The notes: generated from the letters alone by a model not told the origin. A DNA stretch of 15,680 nt from JANOAR01 sp031411235 (GCA_031411235.1 JANOAR010000241.1:1-15680), one strand, 5' to 3'. Positions 6,425 through 11,707 are shown, counted from the stretch's first letter. Translations and numbers: made by a program.

Positions 6425-6868
6425 ATGCGCCTCACCGAGATCACCAGCGACGACACCGACCAGCACGCCGCGCGTTCCTTCATTGCGCACGATGATGCCT
6501 CACGCGTCCAGGTCACGCTGCACCTCCTCGCCTACTCGCGCATCTACAACGGCCAAGCCGGCGAGCATCTCACCAGCCTCGCCGCCCTCATTAACGGTTG
6601 CAGCTTCGATCACGTCAAACTCGTCAGCACACGCATCCCGAGCCACATCACGAGCGACACCAGCTCGCGTGCCTGGGAAGTCTTCTACGCTGAAGAGACA
6701 CGCGCCGTGATGATCGTCGTTAGCAGTGCAGAAGACACCTCGCGCGATGGCGACGAACCCTACTGGCAACCCATGCCCGCTACCCCCACGCGCCGCGTCA
6801 TCGACGCCTGCCTCGCGCTCGCCTGCCAGCTCAACGCCACCCGCAACGCGACCTTCCTGCACGATTGA
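6425..6868 (+). CDS. unrecognised neck-region protein
   Basis: A 147-residue protein, MRLTEITSDDTDQHAARSFI onward, starting 6 bp after the connector candidate. Mixed helix/strand pattern: VQVTLHLLAYSRIYNGQAGE, then LTSLAALINGCSFDHVKLVS, a strand pair WEVFYAEETRAVMIVVSSAE, and a C-terminal helix RRVIDACLALACQLNATRNA. There is no signal peptide or membrane segment. The place in the operon, between head-tail connector and tail-completion genes, suggests a head-closure or neck role, but nothing in the sequence proves it. It is followed by a 6-bp hairpin (GGCAGC 6869-6874 with GCTGCC 6883-6888) and then the AT-rich control island of the DUF4160 cassette. Confidence 0.5.
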   Translation: MRLTEITSDDTDQHAARSFIAHDDASRVQVTLHLLAYSRIYNGQAGEHLTSLAALINGCSFDHVKLVSTRIPSHITSDTSSRAWEVFYAEETRAVMIVVSSAEDTSRDGDEPYWQPMPATPTRRVIDACLALACQLNATRNATFLHD

Positions 6869-6905
6869 GGCAGCATGCGCAGGCTGCCCGCCCGCCCTGA
6901 GAAAC

Positions 6906-6926
6906 TATTTCCCAAATAAGGAAATA
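6906..6926. promoter_or_regulatory. palindromic operator candidate upstream of the DUF4160 cassette
   Basis: A perfect inverted repeat, TATTTCC (6906-6912) and GGAAATA (6920-6926), with a 7-bp spacer, in a distinctly AT-rich stretch. It sits just upstream of the -35 of the cassette promoter. A second inverted repeat with the same 7-bp spacing follows at 6941-6959. A dimeric HTH protein such as the HigA-like product is the obvious candidate ligand. Confidence 0.55.
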
Positions 6927-6932
6927 AAAATA

Positions 6933-6961
6933 TTGACGTTATTACCTTAATCGGGTAATGG
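6933..6961 (+). promoter_or_regulatory. promoter of the DUF4160-DUF2442-HigA cassette, with embedded operator
   Basis: TTGACG (6933-6938), a 17-bp spacer and TAATGG (6956-6961) make a good sigma70-type promoter. The palindrome ATTACC-ttaatcg-GGTAAT (6941-6946, 6954-6959) fills the spacer and overlaps the -10, the arrangement expected for autorepression. Six bases separate the -10 from ATG 6968, so the transcript would begin at or next to the start codon (leaderless). Confidence 0.6.
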
Positions 6962-6967
6962 TGGCCT

Positions 6968-7204
6968 ATGCCCACAGTCTTCCGCAAAAATGGTTTCACC
7001 TTCTCGTTCTACTCCAACGACCATAAGCCCATTCACATCCATGTGAGCAAGGGCGACGGCGAAGCCAAGTTCAACGTCGAGCCGTACGTGGAACTGGTAG
7101 AATCTGCCGGGCTCAAGACCAAAGAACTCAGCGAAGTCGAAGACATCATCAGCGACAACACCGACCTCATCATCCAAACCTGGAACGACTTTTTTAATTC
7201 ATGA
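6968..7204 (+). CDS. DUF4160 family protein, candidate toxin-like partner
   Basis: A 78-residue protein with the family signature YSNDHKPIHIHV at residues 15-26 (Asn-Asp-His then His-x-His), after PTVFRKNGF. The C-terminal half is helical and acidic (AGLKTKELSEVEDIISDNTD). DUF4160 proteins are small soluble proteins of unknown biochemistry, often encoded next to DUF2442 proteins and suspected to belong to toxin-antitoxin-like pairs. The conserved histidines could be catalytic or metal-binding, but this is not established. The gene has its own promoter, ends in an ATGA overlap with the DUF2442 gene, and is not needed for virion structure as far as known, so it looks like cargo. The family call is strong; the toxin role is inference. 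Confidence 0.85.
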   Translation: MPTVFRKNGFTFSFYSNDHKPIHIHVSKGDGEAKFNVEPYVELVESAGLKTKELSEVEDIISDNTDLIIQTWNDFFNS

Positions 7205-7458
7205 TCACCATCGCCACCCCCCGCCCCCTCAAGGCCACGCACTGCGCAGGCAGCATCCTCTTAGAGCTGGCAGACAGCCGGAGCCTCAGCTTCCCCGTGC
7301 GCGGCAATGCCCGCCTAGAGCGAGGCACGCCTGAGCAGCTCGGCAACATTCGCCTCTCGCCCTATGGCCTACATTGGCCGGATCTCGATGAAGACCTCAG
7401 CATTGAAGGCATCCTCAATGGCGACTGGGGGCAATTCGTCGGCAAGCCACGACCATGA
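7201..7458 (+). CDS. DUF2442 family protein
   Basis: An 85-residue protein with the typical ending YGLHWPDLDEDLSIEG (residues 55-70), the hallmark of DUF2442. The N-terminal half is beta-rich (ATHCAGSILLELADSRSLSF). The ATG overlaps the stop of the DUF4160 gene as ATGA, and its own stop overlaps the next ATG in the same way. As I recall, some DUF2442 proteins are fused to a C-terminal HTH domain; here the HTH is a separate downstream gene, so the pair may be a split version of that protein. The likely role is partner or antitoxin-like regulator of the DUF4160 protein. Biochemistry is unknown. The family call is secure from the C-terminal motif. Confidence 0.85.
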   Translation: MITIATPRPLKATHCAGSILLELADSRSLSFPVRGNARLERGTPEQLGNIRLSPYGLHWPDLDEDLSIEGILNGDWGQFVGKPRP

Positions 7459-7742
7459 GAAAGGCACCACCGCCGCCGCACCCCGGCAGCATCCTCCGCG
7501 CCCTGCTCACCGCGCGCGGCATCACCCCCTATCGCCTCGCCGTCGCCACCGCCCTCTCGCACGGTCGCCTTGCCGACATCCTGCATGAGCGCCGAGGCAT
7601 CACCCCCGATCAAGCCCAGCGCTTCGCCCTCGCCCTCGCCACCGAGCCCCGCTACTGGCTCGACCTGCAAAGCGACTACGACCTGCACCACGCCCGCACC
7701 GAAAGAGCCGCCGACTACGCCGCTATCGTTGCCCTGGCTTGA
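7455..7742 (+). CDS. HigA-like XRE-family antitoxin/regulator
   Basis: A 95-residue protein. It opens with the HigA/VapI hallmark HPGSILRALLTARGITPYRL (residues 9-28), has the HTH over about 23-60 (YRLAVATALSHGRLADILHE with RRGITPDQAQR) and ends with YWLDLQSDYDLHHARTE (67-83), the W-L-x-L-Q-x-x-Y-D-L block of this family. HigA proteins neutralise RelE-like HigB toxins and repress their own operon. No HigB gene is adjacent; the upstream partners are DUF4160 and DUF2442 proteins. The start overlaps the DUF2442 stop (ATGA). It is the best candidate to bind the two inverted repeats upstream of 6968. The family is clear; the partner and role in this cassette are inferred. Confidence 0.88.
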   Translation: MRKAPPPPHPGSILRALLTARGITPYRLAVATALSHGRLADILHERRGITPDQAQRFALALATEPRYWLDLQSDYDLHHARTERAADYAAIVALA

Positions 7743-7746
7743 TGCG

Positions 7747-7752
7747 TTGACA
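7747..7752 (+). promoter_or_regulatory. TTGACA motif 13 nt before a GTG start
   Basis: TTGACA (7747-7752) followed by CGCGCTCCCCAGC and GTG 7766. The 13-nt gap equals that at 2828 and 9060, which supports GTG 7766 as the start of the tail-completion gene. Confidence 0.4.
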
Positions 7753-7765
7753 CGCGCTCCCCAGC

Positions 7766-8593
7766 GTGATCACTGCCCGCATCGACATCGGCCCCTTGCT
7801 TGCCAACTTAAGCAAGGCGGCAGCGCTCACCCAGCGAGACACCGCCGAGATGATCAAGCAGCAGGCCACGCTGTTCATTTGGAACAGTGGCAACGTGCCA
7901 GGCGTCATCAACATCACGCCGCCCTTCAATCATAAAGCGAAGACGGGCAACCAGGCCTTTGCCCAGGGGCAAGGCGCCCTCAAGCGAGACTTGCGCGTGC
8001 CCTTCTCTCCGCAGAAAGGCAGCACCATGGCCAACGCCCGCACCCAGTCAGAGCGTGGCGTGCAGGCCGATAGCGTGCTGCTCTTCGCTCGGAAGGATGG
8101 TAGCCTTTTCGGCGTGGAGCGCTCCTACTTCCAGCCCAGCCCCAGCTACTCAGGCCTGCGCAACCAGCACAAGCGTTACTTTACCGGGGGCAAGATGACC
8201 AAGGCTGGTAGCTTCACGCGCGACATTGGCCGTTGGCGGTTCATCGACAAATGGGTCATCTCCCAGGCCGACTTCGACGTTTATGCCGCCAACGCTGGCC
8301 AGCGCATCGGCTTTGCTGCTGCCGCATGGTATCAGGCCGCAGTTGAGGCCGGGCTCACCCCGCGCGGTGTCCCCGCTTGGGTGCGCAAGCATAGCAGCGC
8401 CCCTGGCAGCGCCAGCATCCACACCAGCCCCACGGCCTTCGCTATCGAGCTGAGTAGCAGTCTCGGCTACAACAGCGGCCTCAATATGAGTCGCCTCGCT
8501 ACCATCGCCCTCGACTACCGAGCCCGCGCCATCGACCGACAGCTTCCCCATCTTATTCGCAGCGCTCTGCGGAAGGCGGGGCTCGCGGACTAA
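7766..8593 (+). CDS. tail-completion / minor tail protein candidate (gpZ or HK97 gp10-like)
   Basis: A 275-residue protein from a GTG start. The N-terminal helix pair (IDIGPLLANLSKAAALTQRD, AEMIKQQATLFIW) is followed by a TPPFN segment and a basic, glycine-rich middle (RNQHKRYFTGGKMTKAGSF). The C-terminus is helical (NMSRLATIALDYRARAIDRQ). Proteins at this place in siphophage operons, after the connector and before the tail terminator, join the finished tail to the head; lambda gpZ is 192 residues. The protein is longer than that. The N-terminal paired helices and the phrase on removing tags of size T-P-x-N before a basic loop are loosely similar only, so the call is mostly positional. It resumes the late operon 24 bp after the HigA-like gene. 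Confidence 0.45.
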   Translation: MITARIDIGPLLANLSKAAALTQRDTAEMIKQQATLFIWNSGNVPGVINITPPFNHKAKTGNQAFAQGQGALKRDLRVPFSPQKGSTMANARTQSERGVQADSVLLFARKDGSLFGVERSYFQPSPSYSGLRNQHKRYFTGGKMTKAGSFTRDIGRWRFIDKWVISQADFDVYAANAGQRIGFAAAAWYQAAVEAGLTPRGVPAWVRKHSSAPGSASIHTSPTAFAIELSSSLGYNSGLNMSRLATIALDYRARAIDRQLPHLIRSALRKAGLAD

Positions 8594-8615
8594 TTGAGCA
8601 GCGCCGTTACACCCT

Positions 8616-9059
8616 ATGCAAGCCATCGAAATAACCTTCAGCGAACTCTGGCGCGGCTTTATGGCCACTTGTCCCGATCTGCCAGACAGCAGCGTGTTGC
8701 ACCGTGTCGCGCCGCAGGATCAAGCCGATCAAGCCTTCCCCTACCTCGCCTTCATTCCGTCCATCGGCGCGGGTAAGCACCCTCAGACCGCCCACCTCAC
8801 CGTGCGGTTGCAGCTCGCGGTGCGCTTGCTCACCGCCGAATCCGAGGCGCAGGGCGAGGCCTGGCTGCAAGCTATCCGCGCCCGCATCGCGGATCGCGCT
8901 GCGCTCGTCACCTACATTCAGGCATTGCCCGAGCTGACCCGCACAGGCTGGCGACTGCTAGCCCTCGCGACACCGAATGCGGTGGGTGTGCATGTCGCCA
9001 AGGACGAGCCCACAAAACACTGGGACGTTGAGGTTCATCACGAAGTGCAAGTGCGCTGA
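8616..9059 (+). CDS. tail terminator protein candidate (gpU-like)
   Basis: A 147-residue protein. The order is an N-terminal helix (ITFSELWRGFMATCPD), a strand carrying FPYLAFIPSIG, a beta-strand stretch HLTVRLQLAVRLLTAESEAQ, a helix AWLQAIRARIADRAAL and a final strand WDVEVHHEVQV. That helix-strand-strand-helix-strand order resembles the lambda gpU/tail terminator fold, whose ring caps the tail tube when it reaches full length. Position also fits: after the gpZ-like gene and before the tube protein, as in lambda Z-U-V. No signature motif is available, so the fold assignment is inferred. The start ATG 8616 has the leader TTACACCCT, without Shine-Dalgarno. Confidence 0.5.
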   Translation: MQAIEITFSELWRGFMATCPDLPDSSVLHRVAPQDQADQAFPYLAFIPSIGAGKHPQTAHLTVRLQLAVRLLTAESEAQGEAWLQAIRARIADRAALVTYIQALPELTRTGWRLLALATPNAVGVHVAKDEPTKHWDVEVHHEVQVR

Positions 9060-9074
9060 TTGACACCCCGCGTG
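9060..9074 (+). promoter_or_regulatory. TTGACA plus CCCGCGTG leader before the zinc-ribbon gene
   Basis: TTGACA (9060-9065), one extra C, CCCGCGTG (9067-9074), then 4 nt to ATG 9079. This nearly duplicates the leader at 2828-2841. It overlaps the end of the preceding gene by two bases or less. Confidence 0.45.
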
Positions 9075-9078
9075 CAGC

Positions 9079-9270
9079 ATGGATACCCCCACCCTACCGC
9101 AGTGCTGCAAAGCCGCCGCTCACAGCCACAACGCCACCGCCAACACCCTGCGCTGCCTGGAGTGCGGCGCGGACTTCGTGAGCAAAGACAACGTCTGGGT
9201 GCCCGCCCCGCGTCCCGTTGTCGCCGCCACGCCTGCTGAAGAGCCTGCCAAGCCCAAGCCCGCCAAATAA
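9079..9270 (+). CDS. 63-residue protein with a minimal zinc-ribbon-like Cys cluster
   Basis: Starts MDTPTLPQCCKAAAHSHNAT. Cysteines at 9-10 and a CLEC knuckle at 26-29 (RCLECGADFV) resemble a small treble-clef or zinc-ribbon in which C9/C10 and C26/C29 bind one metal ion; H15 and H17 are alternative ligands. The C-terminal 20 residues are Pro/Ala/Lys-rich (AEEPAKPKPAK) and probably disordered. It sits between the tail terminator and tail tube genes, an unusual place for such a protein. It may help fold or chaperone tube protein or be a small regulator. No family is recognised beyond the Cys pattern. The coding call is supported by the conserved-type leader and tight gene spacing. Confidence 0.6.
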   Translation: MDTPTLPQCCKAAAHSHNATANTLRCLECGADFVSKDNVWVPAPRPVVAATPAEEPAKPKPAK

Positions 9271-9273
9271 TCA

Positions 9274-9316
9274 CCCGCGCGATTCATCACTCATAACTCA
9301 TCACTCATCACTTCTT
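9274..9316 (+). repeat. leader motif CCCGCGCG interrupted by a TCATCAC-type tandem repeat
   Basis: CCCGCGCGATT (9274-9284) is followed by about 30 bp of imperfect TCATCAC/TCATAAC units, then TTATG at the start of the tail tube gene. At 9760-9775 the same leader reads CCCGCGCGATTTTATG without interruption. The tandem repeat therefore appears to have been inserted or expanded inside an otherwise identical start leader. Confidence 0.55.
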
Positions 9317-9709
9317 ATGCCCGCCGTCGCCGCCCTCATTGATCATGGCACCTTCCCTGCCACCTCCGGCCCTGCTGCCGAAGCCAACCTCTTGATTCAG
9401 TCGCTCAAGGTCTCGGCCAAGCGCGAGAAGAAAGGCTATAAGTCAGCCAGCACCAAGGCCACCACGCGCCTCCGTTACTCCGACCCCACGTTGGAGTTCG
9501 ACGTGGACGCCTTCATCAACGGCACCACGGGCTTCGTCACCCAGCACCCCGGCAGCGCCGTCACCACGCTGGCGAACTTCGCCGACACTTACCGCACCTT
9601 CGACAAAGACGATGGCGTGATGGTGTTCGAGGACCCTGTTGATGACTACCCTCTCGACGATCTCATCAAGACCACCTTCAAGGTGGTTCATTACCCGTTT
9701 GTTGCCTGA
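9317..9709 (+). CDS. probable major tail tube protein
   Basis: A 130-residue protein, MPAVAALIDHGTFPATSGPA onward. A longer reading from an upstream GTG at 9218 would run through the tandem repeat and translate it as SSLITHHSSLL, so ATG 9317 is chosen. Strands dominate: LLIQSLKVSAKREKKGYKSA, ATTRLRYSDPTLEFDVDAFI, FDKDDGVMVFEDPVDDYPLD and TTFKVVHYPFVA. A compact beta protein with a DPTLEFDVDAFI strand after a charged loop, placed after the tail terminator and before the chaperone, is the expected tube subunit, though it is shorter than lambda gpV (246 residues). It would lack the extra C-terminal Ig domain of gpV. A hairpin follows the stop codon, as is common after abundant products. Confidence 0.55.
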   Translation: MPAVAALIDHGTFPATSGPAAEANLLIQSLKVSAKREKKGYKSASTKATTRLRYSDPTLEFDVDAFINGTTGFVTQHPGSAVTTLANFADTYRTFDKDDGVMVFEDPVDDYPLDDLIKTTFKVVHYPFVA

Positions 9710-9719
9710 TCTCAGCCAG

Positions 9720-9751
9720 GCTTCACAGGCTGAAGTTTAGGCCTGTGAAGC
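9720..9751 (+). terminator. hairpin after the tail tube gene
   Basis: GCTTCACAGGC (9720-9730) pairs with GCCTGTGAAGC (9741-9751) around a 10-nt loop, an 11-bp perfect stem. No T-run follows. A competing hairpin, CTTCA (9721-9725) with TGAAG (9731-9735), shares the left arm, so two exclusive folds are possible. It may stabilise the 3' end of the tube mRNA or act as a weak terminator. Confidence 0.5.
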
Positions 9752-9759
9752 GCTGTCTC

Positions 9760-9767
9760 CCCGCGCG
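9760..9767 (+). promoter_or_regulatory. CCCGCGCG start-proximal motif
   Basis: CCCGCGCG followed by ATTTT and ATG 9773 (5-nt gap). It occupies the place of a Shine-Dalgarno but has no complementarity to the usual anti-SD. Related words precede the starts at 2847, 9079, 9317 and 11747. Confidence 0.4.
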
Positions 9768-9772
9768 ATTTT

Positions 9773-10567
9773 ATGTCCTCATTCTCTGCCGAATCATGGG
9801 CACCCCTATCCGCCGACGCCCCCGGCAAGACGTTGCATACCAACTTGGTCGCTTCGCTGTCCACCTTGGGCATCCCGGTCAAGACTGAGCGCGTGCTGGA
9901 TGATCGCAGTGGCAAATCCTTGCTGACCTACTTCCTCGGTGTCTCGGGCGTCGTCGCGGGTCAGGCGGTGCGCACCCGCACGTTGATCACCACCTACAAA
10001 GATGGCACGCTGGAGAAGCTCGACCCCAAGCACCCCTTGCTCGATTGCATGAGAGGCCTGCACAACGCCCATGCCTTGCTGGACTGGATCAAGCGCGGCG
10101 AACCGCAGCGCCTCGCCAGCTCTGCCCACGGCCAGCGTAGCGTGTATGTGGCGGGCAGCGACGAGCGCAGCGCTCGCGAGGTATGCAGCACCCGCGATCT
10201 CGCCCTGGCTGCCGCCCTGGGTGTCGTCGGCATCCCGCTAGTCCGTGTGGAGGGCAGCGTCGGCCACCACGAGTTCATCGTTGCCAATGCCTCACTGCTG
10301 CCGACCTGCCTCATCGTGCCGATCACCGCGCGTGAGGTTATCCGAGGCCTCCGCGATGGCAGCCTGGAGCGCGACCACCCCGAGCATCCCGTGCTCTATG
10401 CCTACACCGCCCGCAAGAACCGCGAACGCATCGTTGCCCACATTGACCGCCAGACTCAGCTCATCCTGCTGAGGCTCAAAAATAGCCCCCAGCATCGCAG
10501 CGCCTTTGTTGCTGAGAACGCCCTCGATAGCGCCTGGGATCAAGCCGAGCACCATCTCGCGGGCTGA
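9773..10567 (+). CDS. unrecognised tail-region protein with an internal domain duplication
   Basis: A 264-residue protein made of two diverged copies of a ~87-residue unit. Copy 1 spans about 23-109, copy 2 about 142-228. Anchors are TLGIPVK (31-37) against VVGIPLV (151-157), and YKDGTLEKLDPKHPLL (75-90) against LRDGSLERDHPEHPVL (193-208), identical at 8 of 16 positions. Each copy ends in a basic helix (HALLDWIKRGEPQ; RERIVAHIDRQTQ). Strands in the first half of each unit (SLLTYFLG; HEFIVANAS) suggest a small alpha/beta domain. There is no signal peptide or membrane segment. Located between tube and chaperone genes, it could be a tail assembly factor or a cargo protein. No family is recognised. 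Its DNA repeats at the same place only loosely, so the duplication is old. Confidence 0.6.
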   Translation: MSSFSAESWAPLSADAPGKTLHTNLVASLSTLGIPVKTERVLDDRSGKSLLTYFLGVSGVVAGQAVRTRTLITTYKDGTLEKLDPKHPLLDCMRGLHNAHALLDWIKRGEPQRLASSAHGQRSVYVAGSDERSAREVCSTRDLALAAALGVVGIPLVRVEGSVGHHEFIVANASLLPTCLIVPITAREVIRGLRDGSLERDHPEHPVLYAYTARKNRERIVAHIDRQTQLILLRLKNSPQHRSAFVAENALDSAWDQAEHHLAG

Positions 10568-10699
10568 GGAAGGGATAAGGAATAAGGGATAAGGAACAAG
10601 GCTCAGAGCTCCAGCACTCCAGCACTGCAGCACTCCATAACTCCACCCTCCAGCACTCCAACACTCCACCCCTCCACCCCCTCCACCCCTCCATTTTTT
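10568..10699. repeat. simple-sequence tract: purine units then CTCCA-type units
   Basis: The stretch opens with polypurine units (AGGGATAAGGAATAAGGG, 10570-10600) and continues as about 85 bp of imperfect CTCCAGCA/CTCCAACA/CTCCACC units, ending in CATTTTTT right before ATG 10700. Its partner lies at 14711-14795 and a short start of the same type at 15617-15640. No gene is readable across it; frames through it give only low-complexity translations. Confidence 0.75.
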
Positions 10700-11239
10700 A
10701 TGAGCGATACCCCACCTGCCGCCGCCGTCGTCTTCGACGATCCCTTACCCCTCGCACCCAGCCTTGAAAGCCTCGCGAGCCCGGTGCCCAGCGAGCGTGC
10801 GCCTAGCCGAGTGGCACCCTCCCGTCTTGGGCCGGGCTCTGCCATTGCTGATACGACAGCCGACGACGACTTCGATGCCGAGCCGCTGTGGCGTGGCCAG
10901 CCCATTGAGCCCTTCGGCTTCGGCGCGCAGTCCCTTGCCCGCCGCCTCATGCAGTGCAGCGTGCCCATCCCCGCGCCTGCCTATGGCAACGATCTCGACG
11001 CCCACATTCTGGACGCCGCCATTGTGCTCTACCTGTGCCTGCACAAGCGCGAGCACTACCGCCCCCTGCGGGGAGACCCCGTGTTGTTTATCGAGAGCAT
11101 CGAAGCCTGGGCCGAGGAGCACCTGCCCCGCTCCCAGTGGCTGGAGGCCATCACCTTTGTCTTCAGTCTGTGGGATCGCCAGCGCCGCTCCGAGACCGTC
11201 GCCCCGCGCACGCCAGGAGGCCGCGCGGGAAACGTCTAG
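10700..11239 (+). CDS. tail assembly chaperone, 0-frame product (gpG-like)
   Basis: A 179-residue protein, MSDTPPAAAVVFDDPLPLAP onward. Residues 1-60 are Pro/Ala/Ser-rich and probably flexible. The remainder is mostly helical: AQSLARRLMQCSV, HILDAAIVLYLCLHKREHYR, VLFIESIEAWAEEHLPRSQW and LEAITFVFSLWDRQRRS. In siphophages the gene pair directly before the tape measure encodes a chaperone made in a short form (G) and a frameshifted long form (GT) that coats the tape measure during tail assembly. The stop is reached 6 bp after a G GGA AAC slip site in the correct phase (see next entry). The family call is from position and the frameshift signal, since these proteins diverge quickly. Confidence 0.65.
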   Translation: MSDTPPAAAVVFDDPLPLAPSLESLASPVPSERAPSRVAPSRLGPGSAIADTTADDDFDAEPLWRGQPIEPFGFGAQSLARRLMQCSVPIPAPAYGNDLDAHILDAAIVLYLCLHKREHYRPLRGDPVLFIESIEAWAEEHLPRSQWLEAITFVFSLWDRQRRSETVAPRTPGGRAGNV

Positions 11240-11466
11240 CGCTCCCGCCCGATAAGGCTTGGCGCATCGGCATCATCGCCGCCGCCTACGGCTGGTCAGA
11301 AGAGTTTATCGAGTGGGGGCTGCATGGCTGGCGAGCGAATGCCTACATCCACAGCATCGAGCTGCAAGCGGGGCAAGTGCGCCGCTGGGCTGAAGCCGAG
11401 CGCAATGCCGACACCCGCGAGTTCCGCGCTATTCGAGCGAAGTATGGGCGCGGTGCCAAGCGATAG
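10700..11466 (+). CDS. tail assembly chaperone, -1 frameshift product (gpGT-like)
   Basis: Read in frame to AAC 11231-11233, then -1 from 11233, the fused protein has 255 residues; the last 77 (RLALPPDKAWRIGIIAAAYG onward) have no start codon of their own in a natural place. They form a coherent helical domain: AWRIGIIAAAYGWSEEFIEW, GLHGWRANAYIHSIELQAGQ, VRRWAEAERNADTREFRAIR. The downstream frame is -1 relative to the first (start positions 10700 and 10954 differ by 2 modulo 3), as expected. Codon usage across the second segment matches the rest of the operon. The extension (T domain) is what lets GT recruit tail tube protein to the tape measure in lambda. The fusion is inferred from sequence and has not been observed. 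Confidence 0.65.
11227..11233 (+). promoter_or_regulatory. programmed -1 frameshift site G GGA AAC
   Basis: GGGAAAC (11227-11233) is in exact X XXY YYZ phase with the 0-frame (codons GGA 11228-11230, AAC 11231-11233), two codons before the TAG stop at 11237. The Shine-Dalgarno-like AGGAGG (11215-11220), rare elsewhere in this window, lies 6 nt upstream and may stimulate slipping, as the internal SD of dnaX does at a longer spacing. Slipping gives GGG-AAA pairing in the -1 frame. Confidence 0.75.
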
Positions 11467-11575
11467 CCGCAATGAAAGCCATCGCGAGACCGCAGCCGAT
11501 CAGGAAGCCGCGATTCGCGCCAGAGCTGGTGATGATGACGAGGTAGGCGGCAGCAAGCCAGAGGGCGATCTTCAT
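11429..11575 (-). CDS. 48-residue two-helix membrane protein, antisense small gene
   Basis: Read on the minus strand from ATG 11575 to TAG at 11431-11429: MKIALWLAAAYLVIITSSGA, then NRGFLIGCGLAMAFIAAIAW, then HRAHTSLE. Two hydrophobic segments (about 3-16 and 23-40) are separated by a short polar loop SSGANR, so both ends should face the same side of the membrane. Third codon positions are mostly C or G, like real genes here, and a hydrophobic pattern this regular is unlikely as a chance antisense frame. It overlaps the last 38 bp of the chaperone gene tail to tail. No promoter was found. Size and topology recall small phage membrane proteins such as holins, superinfection-exclusion proteins or lysis accessories, but no family is recognised. 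Confidence 0.5.
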   Translation of the reverse strand: MKIALWLAAAYLVIITSSGANRGFLIGCGLAMAFIAAIAWHRAHTSLE

Positions 11576-11594
11576 GCGTGAAGGACGCTCATCA

Positions 11595-11608
11595 TTGACA
11601 TTCGTCAA
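11595..11608. promoter_or_regulatory. TTGAC-attc-GTCAA palindrome upstream of the small membrane gene
   Basis: TTGAC (11595-11599), ATTC and GTCAA (11604-11608) form a perfect 5-bp-arm inverted repeat within TCATTGACATTCGTCAAGA, 20 bp before the minus-strand ATG. It shares the TTGACA core of the start-proximal motifs. Protein binding is only a possibility. Confidence 0.3.
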
Positions 11609-11655
11609 GACTTAGCGGGATCGTCAGCCCGAGTAGCAGGTATGTATTCATCGGG

Positions 11656-11693
11656 AGCCCGTTGCTGTGAGTGATCATGGCAACGGGCTTTTT
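11656..11693 (+). terminator. intrinsic terminator ahead of the tape measure gene
   Basis: AGCCCGTTGC (11656-11665) pairs with GCAACGGGCT (11680-11689) around a 14-nt loop that can close further by a TG/CA step, followed by five T (11689-11693). It reads rightward. It lies between the chaperone and the tape measure, 54 bp before ATG 11747, where a late transcript would normally continue. Confidence 0.8.
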
Positions 11694-11707
11694 ATGCCGC
11701 CGCCGCA

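Noticed and set aside
9218..9316. N-terminal extension of the tail tube gene from an upstream GTG
   Set aside because: It would overlap the zinc-ribbon gene and translate the tandem repeat; ATG 9317 follows the repeated leader motif.
11324..11581. + strand open frame of 85 codons after the chaperone
   Set aside because: It overlaps the coherent -1 chaperone extension and the minus-strand membrane gene, and its translation is Ser/Ala/Arg-rich without hydrophobic or motif structure.
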